This document shows positions 1-11,740 of a stretch of DNA of 64,000 nt, one piece after another. The position numbers and the translations under genes were made by a program. The stretch's first letter is position 1; each line of letters begins with the position of its first letter. This DNA is from Typhlomys cinereus (Eukaryota > Chordata > Mammalia > Rodentia > Platacanthomyidae), in assembly GCA_023101885.1 (NCBI GenBank), contig JALPQD010000224.1, forward strand, positions 2,818,696-2,882,695. The letters run 5' to 3'. The notes beneath the pieces were generated by a model. It ran no database searches and was not told where the DNA came from. It saw nothing but the letters and a program-made list of their open reading frames with translations.

Positions 1-662
1 ACAATTTTTAATTGTGTTTTACCTTCTGTCTTAAAAAGATAAATTCAGGCATAGCTGTTTAGGGAGGAGAGAGCCAATCAAAGATGTCCCCAGCAGCAGT
101 GCGCTGGGTCTGCCGCTCTCCATGATGGGATTGTGAACTCCCAGGAGTACTGCTGTGGGTCTTAGTTTTGCCAGTAAGGCCAGAGAAAGGCAGCACTGTT
201 TAAACAAGTAAACTTATTTGGGGGAGTAACAGCTGAAGCATCTATTTTCTAAGCTTTATTCTCAAGTCATGATAGCAAGTCCAGCCAGTCCTCAGTATCT
301 GCAGGTCTGCACCCACAGATTCTATCCAGCATGACCCAAACTGTAGAAAATAAACCAGTGTCTGTACTGGGCATGTAGACCCTTTCCTTGTCCTACCCTC
401 AGTGACACAGGAGAACGGCTATTCACATAGCAACAAAGCATGTTTTTCTCTAAGGACTTGCTATTCAAGGCAGACCCTAGACCTGTTCACCATGACACCA
501 GAGACGTAGCTTCCCTGGGTATTCATAGTCTACCAGAGATGACTGTTCAGAAGCAGATTCACTGTTGCTAACTGACATGCAGTTCCAGCATGGGGATTTT
601 TACAAGTTGCTTTCATGCACTGAGGATACTAGTCTTTCTCTTAAGTAGAAGTAGATACAGGG
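1..662. other. Unassigned intronic sequence
   Basis: I see no gene, recognisable repeat or low-complexity tract here. Base composition is ordinary AT-rich mammalian intron. Confidence 0.5.
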
Positions 663-838
663 CTAGTGTGATGTTTCAGTGGGTAAAACACTTGTACCAT
701 AAGCTTGATGACCTGAGTTAAATTCCTGGAGCCCACAAAGTAGACAGAGGGAACTGATTCCCAAAAGTTGCACTCTGACCTCCACATGTGTGTTATGGCA
801 TGCACATGCAAATTTAAAAAAAGAAAAAAGCAATAAAG
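663..838 (+). mobile_element. SINE, RSINE1 (B4 family)
   Basis: The copy has an ID/tRNA-like head (cagtgggtaaaacacttg, then a gatgacctgagtt B-box region) followed by the RSINE1 body (gaactgattcccaaaagttg, ctctgacctccacatgtg). It ends in an A-rich tail containing aataaa. It is clearly diverged, hence old. Confidence 0.75.
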
Positions 839-1077
839 CAGATCCCAAAAGCCATCTGCCTAGGTCATTATGGAGCACAGGGAATGACACTGGTGTGGGA
901 AGACTAACCCGGACGTGTGATTTTCACCTGATGCTTAAATTCTTTAAGCTTCAACCTCTTTTAAGGAGATTTGCTTATTGCAATAAGTGAGCTAATATAA
1001 AGGTGTAGCATGTGACTTGCAAGGCATGAGAAACATCTAACTAAAACAGACCTCTATTTTTTAATTTGTTTTATTAT

Positions 1078-1348
1078 TTTCATCTCTCTCTCTGTGTTTG
1101 CATGAGTGTGGGACTATAACAGAGAGTGTTGTGTGCCCATGGAGGCCCAAGGATTACATCAGGAATCATCTTGGATTGTGCCTCACTTTTTTGATTTGCT
1201 TTGGGGATTCCCAGGCTCTGCCTTCCAGGGTCAGAATTACAGGTCTGTCATTTTCACCCAGCATTTTTATGTGGAATATGGGGATCCAAACTCGGGTCCT
1301 TATGCTTGTCAGGCAAAGGTTTTAAGTCCTGAGCCGTCTCCCCAGCCC
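1078..1348 (-). mobile_element. SINE, B2 superfamily, DIP-like
   Basis: On the minus strand it begins gggctggggagacggctcag, a tRNA-derived head with an A box. A B-box region (acccgagtttggatcccc) follows, then the body shared by every copy in the window (cctgtaattctgaccctgg, gcctgggaatcccc, tgattcctgatgtaatccttggg) and a CT/GT-rich tail. The body differs from mouse and rat B2. I relate it to DIP of Dipodoidea from general knowledge of the B2 superfamily, not from a consensus comparison. Confidence 0.7.
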
Positions 1349-1558
1349 TATGAACGTAGTTGCATAGTGGGTTAATGTCCAGTTCACAATGATCCTAGAT
1401 TACAATGGACCGAAGTCCATTGATAAGTGCTGGTGGAGCATGTTGTTGATGTTAATTCCAGGGAAGCTACCCTCCTTTGTTTCCCCCTCACCAAACATCA
1501 GGGATCTGTAGTGTTCCTGGCAAGCCCTTGTGAAGACATGAACAAAAACAACTTCTTT

Positions 1559-1674
1559 GTTTTTCTTAGACAGGGTCTCACTCTGTAGCCCAGGTTGGTC
1601 TGGGATTCACTGCAATGCTCCCGTTTCAATCTCCCAAGGGCTGGGATTAAGGACATAGGCTATCGCACCCAATC
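1559..1674 (-). mobile_element. SINE, B1
   Basis: The plus strand reads agacagggtctcactctgta, then gcccaggttggtctgg and gggctgggattaagg. This is the reverse complement of a 7SL-derived B1. It is old and diverged. Confidence 0.75.
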
Positions 1675-3341
1675 AGGTTCTCCGATGCTTTTGATCCTTG
1701 GAATCGAATTGTAAGGCAGTTTTATTAGAGTACCAGGATTCCATAGTCAAATGTGAAGGCTGGGGACACAGGAGAAGCATGTTTATTTTATGCTGAGCCT
1801 CCATGTGCCCAGATCACAGGAAACATATGTTAATGGAATGACTACAGTTAGTAGGCATGTACTATATACTAATGTCTTTGTAGGAAGTTGCCATTCATAA
1901 GAATTAGAGAAGAAAACAGCATTTGTGACAGACAACTGATGTGCTCTAAAAATAACCATGCATGGCACTGGTCTGACTCAGGATACTGAGGATTCTCAGG
2001 GCCTTCATCTTGTTTACGTGGCCATAAAATAAGATTATTGCACCCTACATAAGGAAATCCTAGCACTCTCATTTGTGTTACCACGCTTCCTAGTGGCTTT
2101 CTTATACTTTTTTCAGTGTTCCTTCCACAGGTAAAACCAGCAGCAGGCTATAATCGCGCAACTGTGAGAGAATTTCTGTTCTTAAAGAGCTCAAAATATA
2201 GTGGGTACAAGGGCCTCCTGCACAGAGTCCGTTTGGGTGCCGGCTACCCTGGCACTTGACCCTGGTGCTCCAGTTCTGCCGTCTTCCATCCCCCAGCCAG
2301 TCTTGAACCCGAGACAAGACCAGGATGTGCACCTGTGGCTCTGAAACCCTGCTGCCCGCGGCGTTCCCACTGTCCTGCCCGTGGCAATGGCTCATGGGAT
2401 AAAAGGTAAATCAGCAGGTTCTCTCTTTAACATTTCAGTATCTGAGACATATTTTTCTCTATGCTGACAAGTGAGTTTATAAAGGAAGTAGGAACGGAAA
2501 ACAGGCTGCATGTGGGGCTTATCTCTTCCCTTTATTCCTGAAGATGAAATGGAGGCTGTGGCCAGAAAGAACACTACGTTCTGTTCTTACCGCCTAGGGT
2601 CAGGAAGACGCAGGGAAATAATTCCCTGTGATAATAATTACATGCCTGAAGTATACAGAAAGCTTTTCAAGAGGCTGTGAATTAAAGCCAATTACCATGG
2701 AAATGACAGTATTGCCAGATGATAGTATAAGAGATTAGCAGAGGTCATGAAACAAGAAGTAGCTTCCGCATTTCAGTTTTCTAATCACAACAAAAAGACT
2801 TATTTTTCCATATATCACCTCACAGACTGGTTTTTCTGACCTTTGAAAATTGCCTATGAAACAGATGGTGGCATCTTAATAAAGTGTGTACACAATCATT
2901 ACAGTAATGGACATTTTGAAGGATAAAGACGTTTCTTCTTCCCTCCCCAGATTTTGTTCACCACCTGCAATGTCTTTTTACTTTTTAAAATAGAAGGGGA
3001 TTCCAGAGGGGGTGGCATAGTCAGCCATTCTCAGCACTTGCTCCATTACTGAACTCCAGCTCCAAGAAATGACTTTCAAAAAAGTGTACTTACAGCACAG
3101 CTTGCTTTCTGTATAGTTTAAAATCTTAGAACTCTACTGGCCTGAGATCTCTGCCCCTTCTTCAGGGGACTGGCCAGGTAAGGAGGAGCTGAAGGAATGA
3201 GGGCAGGGTTGTTGGAAAGGAGGAGAGACCCCGGTCAGGGGTAGTGAGAACACAGGAGGAAACAGTCTCCAATCTGGGTGGCGTGAGGTACTGAGAAGGC
3301 CAAGCAACAATGGAGGTGTGACTGACAGGTCAAAAGTGACA
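1675..3341. other. Unassigned intronic sequence
   Basis: No gene or repeat is recognisable by eye. The stretch 2,220-2,400 is somewhat GC-richer but has no splice-site-flanked frame I can defend. Confidence 0.45.
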
Positions 3342-3682
3342 ATATGGGGTTGGGAGATGACTCAGTGGGTAAAATATCTGCTGTGTAGACAGGAGGACTT
3401 GAGTTTCGATCCCCAAGTACATCATCCATGTAAAAAGCTGAGTGTGGCGTTCCTGGGACGCAGGGTAGAGACAGGATTGTGCTCGGGGCTTTTTGGCCAG
3501 CTAGTGTAACTGAAAAGATGAGCTCTGGGTTTACTGACAGACCCTGTCCAAATAACAAGGAGGAGACAGATTGAGGAAGACCTTGGAAGTCAACCTCTGG
3601 CCTTTTCATGCCTGTGCACACACATCATGTGCACCTGTGTACTCATGTGCACACACGTGCCTGCACCACACACACACATAGG
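3342..3682 (+). mobile_element. SINE, B4 (ID head plus B1-related body)
   Basis: The ID-like head (tgggagatgactcagtgggt, gaggacttgagtttcgatcccc) leads into a B4 body (gggacgcagggtagagacagg, gacagaccctgtccaaataa, cctctggcc). It ends in a CA/TG-rich tail of about 60 bp. Confidence 0.65.
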
Positions 3683-6600
3683 AGCAATGTACGCACACAT
3701 GGACATTGAGCAGAGGAGGCACAGAGTTGCGATGACCACGCGCACAGAGCATAAAGACCCAGAATGTGCACACGGAACCTCGGCATGTGGAGGGAGCAGC
3801 CAGGGATGAAGTGCTGGGGGCAGCACACTGGGCAGGGTGGCTGCAGAAGCCACTGTCTTGCCGCTGTCACCTGGGTCCTGCTGACTGTCCTCCCCAAGGT
3901 CCGTGACTGTGGCTTGACGACTGTGCAACTGCTGCGCGATCGCGCGAGTGCTCTGCTTGTTTGTACATGCCCTGCACTGTCCCAACGAAAGAAAACATGC
4001 TGATTCCATCTGCAGAAAGACCTTTTGGAAAACAGCAGATGACATTCTGGGGAAGGCAAAGGATTTGTAGAACTGAATCCTGTCTTCCCACTCTTTGCGA
4101 TCCTCTGTACTGGGCTGCATGAAAGGACGGAAGGAAAAGAAAATGGCCTAACTGTCAGGTTTCACACCCGTGCCACCATGCCTCAAAACCTTGCACTCCA
4201 GCTCAGAATAACTTATCCACAGCCCACTGCTCACTGCTGACAAGACTCAAATGGGGATGTTCTATGGCAAAGCAGAGTGTGCCAGGGACATGTCATGGCA
4301 GAATATTGCACAAGGTGCCTAAAGACAAGGGCGTTACAGCACAAGTGCATTTCACAAGGCTGCTTCGTCCTGCGCTTGGCCCCAAGCCGTTATCTATGCT
4401 AGGGAGATGCTGGTGAGCAACAAGTACACAGTCCTCGACGTCCTTGAATTGCCAGCCCAAGAAAAGGTCTGAGTGACAAGCCTGACAGGACACGACACAG
4501 GCTAGAGACAGGGATAGGCCTCAGCAGGTAAGGATTTGGGACTTGGTCCTGAGAGGAAGGAGAAGCGCCTGTAGCTGTTGTTTAATAGGGGAGCAGAGTG
4601 AGGCTGGAGTGTGGCTGAGTTTTCTCAGAAATGGTATAATAGCAAAATATGAAGGATGAAGAGAAACTTACTCTAGGGAGGAAAGTGTATTAAAAGTGTA
4701 GGAATCAATATGTGATCACATAAAAACAAAACCCCATGGGACATCATTAGGAAAATGCAAGGAGTTTGTTTTGACTCAAAAGTAGAGAAAGGAGGGGGGA
4801 GGGAGAGAGGGAAAAAGGAGAGGGAGAGGACCAGGACCTGAGGCTTTGGGTTTAGACTCAAGTCTCTGTTTCACCACTTAAAAGGGGGAAACTGTTGAAC
4901 TTCTCATGGAAGCCACCCAGTGGCCACACTGAGCTTGGGTGCATCACACAGATGAGGAGGTTGCTGCTGCAATCTGGAACCTGGTGGTGAGGAGGGCAGG
5001 TGTGTGTGGGGGGGAGTGTATGAATGTGATGTCTGGGTGAGAAGTCGATGGGTGTGGCAGGCCTGGGTGTGGAGAGAGGCTGCTGGCAGGAACGCTGGCG
5101 TCCAGCAAGCAGAGCAGGGGGGAGTGACCTCGCGCTGCCAGTCCAGGGGAGCAGAAGGCTGCTGGATACTCCTGGGGTTCCTTCATCTCCAGGTCCAAGT
5201 TCAGGTCAATACTCTGAGCTGCCTCAACTCTGGTCAAGTGACGACAGCTCATCCTTCCTCGTGGGCTCCAGGACCCCTGAGCATTCGTAAGAATGTCATG
5301 GGTGAATGACCGATAGCCGAGCCTGTCTCTATAGATGGGGACAGCTGGGGGAGGGGAGGGACAGAGGCTGTATCTGCCCCCAACATGACTGTAAGGAGAC
5401 ACTCTCATTTACTTAGCTCTTCTCTCAGGCAGAAGCAAAGCGGATTTCAGGAAAGAAGCTTATACAGAAGTAAGCTTCTGATGAGAACAGGATGATTCTT
5501 AGCAATCAGATATGTAGGAGGGATAATTGCTTGAGGAAAACATTGGTGTGGAGGGCAAAAAATGTATGAAATCATTAAATTAATACAATATTCCCAACTA
5601 CGTGAAGTTACCATATGAACAACTGAATAGACTGGGCTAAAAGGAAAGTATGAGACCCACTTGTAAAATTACACTAGCAATAAAGGAATGAACAAAAGGA
5701 TAAAACATTAATGACACCAAATGTGGACAGCAGTCATTTGATAAATCAGATAATTGCTCTGAAAACACATCAATCAAGTCACTGAACACTAGCATGCAAA
5801 TTAACAACATTAGTAACATAAAAGACACATAATAATTAGAGAGACAAAGGTGAGAGCAAGCATAGAGTTTCTGAAGAGTAAGTGAACACCAGATCCCAAG
5901 GGAGACCCATGCTGGATCAAGACCCCTGAGCAGAGGCCCGCAACTACACCACAGCCCCACAATCCTGGTCACACGATGACATCACTGTACTGCCACAAGA
6001 TGCTCCCTGAGTGCAGATGCTGGAGTGAACGCTCCTCCTGGCATCTGACAATGACTGGCCGCGGCTTTCAGACTTAGCGTCCACTACACCGTGTGCCTCC
6101 AGTCATTAATCTGGCCTTCTTCTTCTCACAAAGAGAAACAAGCCATCTGGACAACGATCTGTTTGGACCCTGTCTTCAGCCTTCTCCCTCTGGGGGTCAC
6201 CAGCATTCTTTACCGCACCAGCAGCTCCTTGGAGTGACCGGACTGGGGCATTCTGAATTTCTCAAGATCACCCGAGGACAAATGTCTCCCTCCTGCTAAA
6301 GAGGCGTGTGGCTGTGGATGCTTGACAATCAAGCCTGAAACACACAGGCACATGCAGGAAACTGCAGCATGCGCAGGAATGGACAGAATGTCTTCCTCAC
6401 ACCCCGAGGCCTGCCCTCGGTCTGGGGGGTTTCATTCTGGTGAACCTTCTTCCTCCACTTAGAGTCTCATAACAAGTTAAGTCAATCGATCATGGCTCAG
6501 TTCTTTGTACTAACATAGCTTAAGATGAGCCTCTGACTGCCCACGAGCCCTGCTGCTGTTGCAAACAGGACACTCTCATGTCACTAAACTTAAGTGATTT

Positions 6601-6726
6601 TCATGACTTCAGTCTTTTATCACCTGGGCTGAACTACTTAATAGATATATCTGCAGTTGGCTTCAAATACCTAAGTAGCTATTTACTTCTTAGGGTCAAG
6701 TTGGGTAGCTCTGTAAATACACTGTA
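3683..6726. other. Unassigned intronic sequence with a purine-rich tract
   Basis: No gene or named repeat is recognised. Around 4,780-4,830 there is a G/A-rich tract (aggggggagggagagagggaa). The region 4,940-5,340 is GC-richer and carries open frames on both strands, but none shows a domain or a family I know. Confidence 0.4.
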
Positions 6727-7157
6727 TTGCAATTTGCCTGCACTGTTGTTGATAAATGACTATCAAACAGCTTAAGGGAACAAGGGGTTTATTTCCTTAC
6801 TGACAGTCTAATTACAGTTCTCAGACCAGCTTGACGGGAGAGCATGCACCAACACCAGGGCCAAGGGAACTGGCCACACCATCACCAAATAATGGCTGAG
6901 AGACTGACAATCCTTACTTGCCAGACCAGCTTGTGTGGCCAAGTGTACACAAGGATGCCAACTTCCTCAGCCAGCTCTCAGTATTTTATTCACCTGTTCA
7001 GGGCCTAGTCCCACCCACCATAGGCTGGGCCTTTCCCATTAGCTAGACAATCTCCTGCAGGTTTGCTCTGGGCTTAACCCAACCATTAATTCTCCACAAA
7101 TGTGCCCAGAGCTCAAACTCTCAACCATCAGGTTGACACCTGTGCCTAACTATGACA
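6727..7157 (-). mobile_element. LTR-like repeat, family A, copy 1
   Basis: This is one of three related copies in the window (also 8,704-9,115 and 31,472-31,888). It shares with the 31 kb copy gaacaaggggttt, gagagcatgcacca, cagaccagcttgt, atctcctgcaggtttgctct and the end aagttgacacctgt...ctatgaca. In the minus orientation it begins TGTCATAG. The far end is diverged and its boundary is approximate. TG...CA termini and an AATAAA near the 3' end of the 8.7 kb copy suggest a solo LTR, but I cannot name the family. Confidence 0.5.
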
Positions 7158-7249
7158 CACTGGCTCTGTGATCCCTGGTCTACTCCATCTTCCTGCCCTC
7201 ATCTTCCCCATGACCTAGTACTTTCGTGCATCCACCAGCAGCAACACTG

Positions 7250-7475
7250 GTGTGGACACTGTCACTTCTGCAGCCCTACGTCTTTCTCAACTTCAGTTCC
7301 CTTTGGGCCGGGCTATGCTGTTCTTCCTGTCTGCTCTTCAAATGTCTGGTTCATCTCTCTATTGGTCCACTGCCACCAAACTGTTGTGTTGGTCTATTTG
7401 CTGAACTACTCTGAGCACCTCTTGGGCAAAGACCATGTTTCACTGAACTGTGTATCCACAATCTAGTCTATGGTA
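7250..7475 (+). mobile_element. Probable ancient LINE-2 fragment
   Basis: The string ggctatgctgttcttcctgt and the following thymine-rich stretch, then gggcaaagaccatgtttcac, resemble the 3' part of mammalian L2 elements. The match is weak and was made by eye. Confidence 0.3.
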
Positions 7476-8044
7476 TATGACAAAAAAATCAGCTGGTGGA
7501 TGAAGGTTCGAGCATCATGTCGGACCTGCACATCATCATGGGAGAGCTGTTGGATTGCAAGAACAAAACAAAAGAAAGCAAAACAAAATGAAACTGGTAC
7601 AGAATATGGTTCACCGAGTTCAAGTGAGTTGCTGCTTTCGGCAAGTTTCAAAGGGTGTGCACATCCCTCTGTCTCTTCAGGGGCAGAACTACCTGTGCTC
7701 TCATACCACTTCCACAGATATGCGAACCGGGTTCCTTACATAAGATGGCACAGCATTGCCACAGACTCTGTGGACATCCTCGAAGTACTTAAATAATCTT
7801 TGGATGACCTGTAATACCTAATACAATGCAAGTGCTCTATAAATAGCAGCTACATTACTCTTTAGATAACAATAATGACAAGAAAAAGTACTTGCATATT
7901 CTGTGTATAATCAAGACTGCCCCTCTCATGAGACTCATTCATAAGACCAAAAAGAAGGCCTAAAGCAAACTGAAGGGTTCAAGAGACGTTTTCAAAAAGT
8001 TTTATAGCCCATTTCCTGTTGTTCTGCCAAATTACTTAGGTAGG
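7476..8044. other. Unassigned intronic sequence
   Basis: No gene or clear repeat is seen. An A-rich patch (aacaaaacaaaagaaagc) lies near 7,561-7,590. Confidence 0.45.
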
Positions 8045-8310
8045 AGCATCAAATGAAAAGAGGATTATTTAGCTCACAGTTGTGGATGCTGAAAACCATG
8101 CACCCAGAGATTCCTCTGTCTGGCTTCCAGCAAAGGTGCTCTTGTGTATGCCACAACATGGCAGCAGGGCCCCACACGCCAGCACTCATCTTTCCCCAGA
8201 CTGGTGTGCCTAGACACAATGACCATCAGGCTTCATTTCTCAAGTTCTTGCATTTCCACCTAGCTCTTCATGCAGGGGCAATACATTCAAACCACAATCA
8301 AGTGACGAAA
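8045..8310 (+). mobile_element. URR1-like DNA-transposon remnant
   Basis: The order gaggattatttagctcacag, caacatggcagcagggcc, then acattcaaaccacaatca follows the layout of the rodent URR1 (hAT-Charlie type) repeats seen better preserved at 61.3 kb. It is non-coding and diverged. Confidence 0.4.
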
Positions 8311-8380
8311 CATGGATGGAAGGTCAAAGGAAGGAACAGGACAGTTCAGAAGCACGTCCCTGTGAGTCTCATGTTCCTTC

Positions 8381-8526
8381 GTCATAAATGATCACTTCTG
8401 TGATGATGCCATGTGTAACATTATGCCACGGCTTTGGCAACTGTTAATCTGTAGATGATTTGTCATAAATCACTTCTGTGATAATGTCATTGTAATAACA
8501 TGTCACGGCTTTGGCAACTGTTAATA
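8381..8526. repeat. Imperfect tandem duplication, about 75 bp x 2
   Basis: Two copies (about 8,381-8,449 and 8,462-8,526) both run gtcataaat...cacttctgtgat then cacggctttggcaactgtta. They differ by a few substitutions and indels. Confidence 0.85.
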
Positions 8527-8703
8527 AGTAAGACAGAGATCAGTTGCAAGAATCCTATTCCAGGGGTTCTGATGAACTGAGCCACACAACAGCCAGAGGA
8601 CTTGCCTCGACGTAGCCGAGCCTTGCTAAACCTGTGAATTTACAACTTGGCTCACATACCTTACCTAGTTTGACTATTTACTTTGGTTTCAAAAGTTTGG
8701 GAC

Positions 8704-9115
8704 TGTCATAGTTGGATATAGGTGTCAACTTAATGGTTGAAGGTTTGAGTTCCGGGCCCATTTGTAGAGAATTAGTTAGGTCCCGAGTAAGCCTGTAGGA
8801 GGTGGTCTATTTGATGGGGAAGACCTTGCCCATGGTGAGTATGATTAGTCCCTGGGCAGGTGAGTAAGATGGAGGAAGTTGGTTAGGAAAGTTTGCATCC
8901 TTTGGCGTACTTGGCAGATATTCTGGTCTGGTACGTAGGACTGTCCCTCTGTCAGCAGTCCTATAGATGTATGGATTTGGTGGCGTTGGCATAGATTTTC
9001 CTGTCAAGCTGTATAAGGAACTGGAGATGGGCTATCACAAACCAGAATAAAACCTCTCGTTCTCATAAGCCCCTGGCTGTGAATTTATGGTTGACGACGC
9101 AGAGTGTCTGCAACA
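8704..9115 (+). mobile_element. LTR-like repeat, family A, copy 2
   Basis: It starts TGTCATAG and ends CTGCAACA, about 412 bp, with AATAAA at 9,046-9,051, about 65 bp before the end. Homology to the minus-strand copies runs through gataggtgtcaactta, cccatggtgagtatgatta and gcaggtgagtaagatgga. No convincing target duplication is seen. The family identity is unknown to me. Confidence 0.55.
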
Positions 9116-9608
9116 AGCACTTTCCCAGTGTTCCTAAGCTCCAGTTAACCGAGGAAAGACATACCAAGATGAATAACCAAACCTGCACTTACTTCGCTGT
9201 CAGGAAAGGGCCCTTTCCTCCTCAGAGAAGTCTGCGTAGGTAGCTACCAACATGCAGCATTAAAGGCAGTCAATTTTGATGAATAGCATGCTCACTGTAG
9301 TCACTTTCAAACAAAATGTTTTGTAGTTACCCTTTTCACAGAAAATGGTTTTACTTAACTGTGAAGCAAAACAGTTTAAGAATACTTTAGTTTAAGAACA
9401 TCCTACTTACAGCTGCATTCTGTGGCTTTCTTACATTTCCTGCCTTTATTTTCTTTTTGCTTTAAATCCCTCATTTATTTTTTAAAATATAACAATTGTT
9501 TCACTTTATGTATTTCTAAAAGCTTAAAAAAATCTCAGGCCAAGTATAGATCGAATATCGAATATGACAGATGGAAACTCTCGCAGGTGAAGGTCTAAAC
9601 CATAGATG
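9116..9608. other. Unassigned intronic sequence
   Basis: No gene or named repeat is recognised. The segment is AT-rich with short A and T runs. Confidence 0.45.
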
Positions 9609-9862
9609 CAATACTTTTTTTTTTTTTTTGAGAAAGTGTTTCATAAGACTCAGGCTGCCTTGAACTCATTACATAGCCAAGGATGACCCTGAACTTCTGA
9701 CTCCACTTCTTGATTACTGGAGTTACAGAAGAGTGAATCTTTGTCGTCCCCCCCCCCCCCCGGCATCCCCCTCCTGGTTTTAAGTAGCATGTTGGAAATA
9801 GAACCCAGAGTTTTGAGCATGTGAGGCAAACACTCTGCCAACTGGACCACAGTCTAGCTGTA
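9609..9862 (-). mobile_element. SINE, B4 (B1 plus ID), with internal C14 run
   Basis: The reverse-complemented B1 part (tttgagaaagtgtttcataa, catagccaaggatgaccctg) is followed by an ID-type head (gagcatgtgaggcaaacact, ctgccaactggacc). A homopolymer of about 14 C lies near 9,750-9,763. Confidence 0.6.
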
Positions 9863-10115
9863 GATCTAATATCTTGGCAATATTTCTTGCTATCTTCTAG
9901 TCTAGAGAAAAAAACATTTTTGTTTACCTCCAAATTTAGGCTGCTGAATGTGATTTTTCTGTCTAAATATCTTCAATACTATCTAAGTTAAATACGTATT
10001 TTTAACTTATTTCTTAAAAATATTGTTATTTAATATGGCAAACTTAGCAACCATAAGGGAAAGAAAATTGTTTTGGCAGTTCCAGCAATATCCAGAGAAC
10101 AAATAGTCAAACCGA

Positions 10116-10411
10116 ACACTTCTAAGTCACATAGGGACTGCTGCTAGGACACTTCTAAGTCGCATAGGGACTGCTGCTAGGACACTTCTAAGTCGCATAG
10201 GGACTGCTGCTAGGACACTTCTAAGTCGCATAGGGACTGCTGCTAGGACACTTCTAAGTCGCATAGGGACTGCTGCTAGGACACTTCTAAGTCGCATAGG
10301 GACTGCTGCTAGGACACTTCTAAGTCGCATAGGGACTGCTGCTAGGACACTTCTAAGTCGCATAGGGACTGCTGCTAGGACACTTCTAAGTCGCATAGGG
10401 ACTGCTGCTAG
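10116..10411. repeat. Minisatellite, 33-bp unit x about 9
   Basis: The unit runs acacttctaagtcgcatagg followed by gactgctgctagg, 33 bp. Nine copies are nearly identical. The first copy reads gtcac where the rest read gtcgc. Because 33 is a multiple of three, the minus strand stays open and encodes an 11-residue repeat (LAAVPMRLRSV). I treat that as a by-product of the repeat, not a gene. Confidence 0.95.
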
Positions 10412-10627
10412 TTGCTTGCAGGGCACAGCAGATGGGGTCAGCCTGGGGCTCTTCCTGCCAAGTGCCACAGGCTGCACAAAAGCCTGAAATTTGGAAGAAA
10501 TGTTAAAGCCTAATTTACAAAGAAGTTAGAAAATTTAACAAAGCATTTTTTCCTTTCCTTTCTCTTGTTTTTTCCTCCTTTTAAAAACTATGTTCTTACA
10601 TATCTTGAATAAAAAGCAAAAACAGAG

Positions 10628-10785
10628 ACTGGTAAGATGTCCCAGTGGATAAAGGCACCAGCTCACAAGCCTGGTGACTACAGTTTGATTCCCTGAAACC
10701 CACATGATAGAAGAAGAACTGATTCACAAAAGTTGTCTTCTGAGCTCCATATGCAAACCATGGTGTACATGTCATGGTCTATTTT
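10628..10785 (+). mobile_element. SINE, RSINE1
   Basis: The head (gactggtaagatgtcccagt, ggataaaggcacc) and body (gaactgattcacaaaagttg, tctgagctccatatg) follow RSINE1. It is diverged. Confidence 0.65.
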
Positions 10786-10924
10786 TCTTTAAAAAAATCA
10801 TTTTTTCAATGGATGTCTGGTTTGTTCAGGATTTCATTAAGTAAAATTCTTATTCGGCTGCTAAGAAGAGAATTCTGTGCTTTAATATCTCATATTTTCA
10901 TGTTCATTAAAAGCATCATATCAG

Positions 10925-11078
10925 AGGTCTGACAGACAACTCAATATGTAAGATGCCTGCTTGCAAACCTGGCAAACTATGTTTGAGCCCCAGAAGTTCA
11001 CATGGTGGGAGAGAACTGGCTTCTGGAACATTGTCCACTGACCTCTTGCCAATGTGCAAACATCCCTAGCACTCTATT
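10925..11078 (+). mobile_element. SINE, RSINE1
   Basis: The copy carries aagatgcctgcttgcaaacc, tttgagccccagaag, cacatggtgggagagaactg and cactgacctcttgcc in RSINE1 order. It is old. Confidence 0.6.
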
Positions 11079-11148
11079 TCTTTCTTAAATACAGAAATAA
11101 TGAGATACATTATTTTGAGTGACTTTTTAAAAAGGGCATTCATTATTA

Positions 11149-11400
11149 GGCTGGGGAGATGGCTCAGGTTAAAGCCTTTGCTTTGCCAGCAGGATCTGAG
11201 TTTGGATTCCCAGGTCCCATGTAACAGTGCTGGGTGGATATGCAGATTCCAGTCTTGGAAAGTAGAGCCTGGGAAACCACAGAGCACAGCAATAAGAAGG
11301 TAAGGAACTCAAGGATGAGTCCCCATTTACTCTGGGCCTCACAGGCACACATACTCAAGCACTCTTTGACACACACGCACACACTCACTCACTCACTATT
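11149..11400 (+). mobile_element. SINE, B2 superfamily, DIP-like
   Basis: The tRNA-like head (ggctggggagatggctcagg, gatctgagtttggattccc) is followed by the shared body (agagcctgggaaacc, aaggatgagtcccc) and a (CACT)/CA-rich tail. Confidence 0.75.
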
Positions 11401-11463
11401 TACAAGGAATATGAAAGTAATATTTTAAGGAGAAGACTTTTTGGCATCAATGCCTTCCTTGTT

Positions 11464-11740
11464 ACTACTGTTGTATATAGATGTGTGCACTCCCGCGCAT
11501 GTGTGGAGATGGGGGATTAGTGATGGGGGTCTTCCTCAATTATTTCTCCATCTTATTATTTTGAGGCAGGGTCTTCTCAATGAGCTGGAGCTCATGGGTG
11601 GATAGAATGGCTGCCAGAGCTCTTCCCAGGGATCCTCCTCTCCGCGGAGGCGCATGCGTGCCATGGGTGCACCTGACTTTTCACGTGGCTACTGGGGAAG
11701 CAGACGCTGATCATAGGCAGATGCTTTCCCCAGTCTTGTT
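11464..11740 (-). mobile_element. SINE, B4A-like
   Basis: The reverse-complement order matches B4A: GT-rich tail, gtcttcctcaattatttctc, gaggcagggtcttctcaat, gagctggagctcatgg, gggatcctcctctcc, then a partial ID-type head. Confidence 0.55.

Noticed and set aside
10116..10411. CRISPR-like regular array
   Set aside because: Units are contiguous with no unique spacers, and the genome is mammalian. It is a minisatellite. The same holds for 34,215-34,331 and 38,480-38,612.
10127..10477. 116-codon minus-strand frame with repeated LAAVPMRLRSV
   Set aside because: It is the translation of the 33-bp tandem repeat. No coding context is visible.
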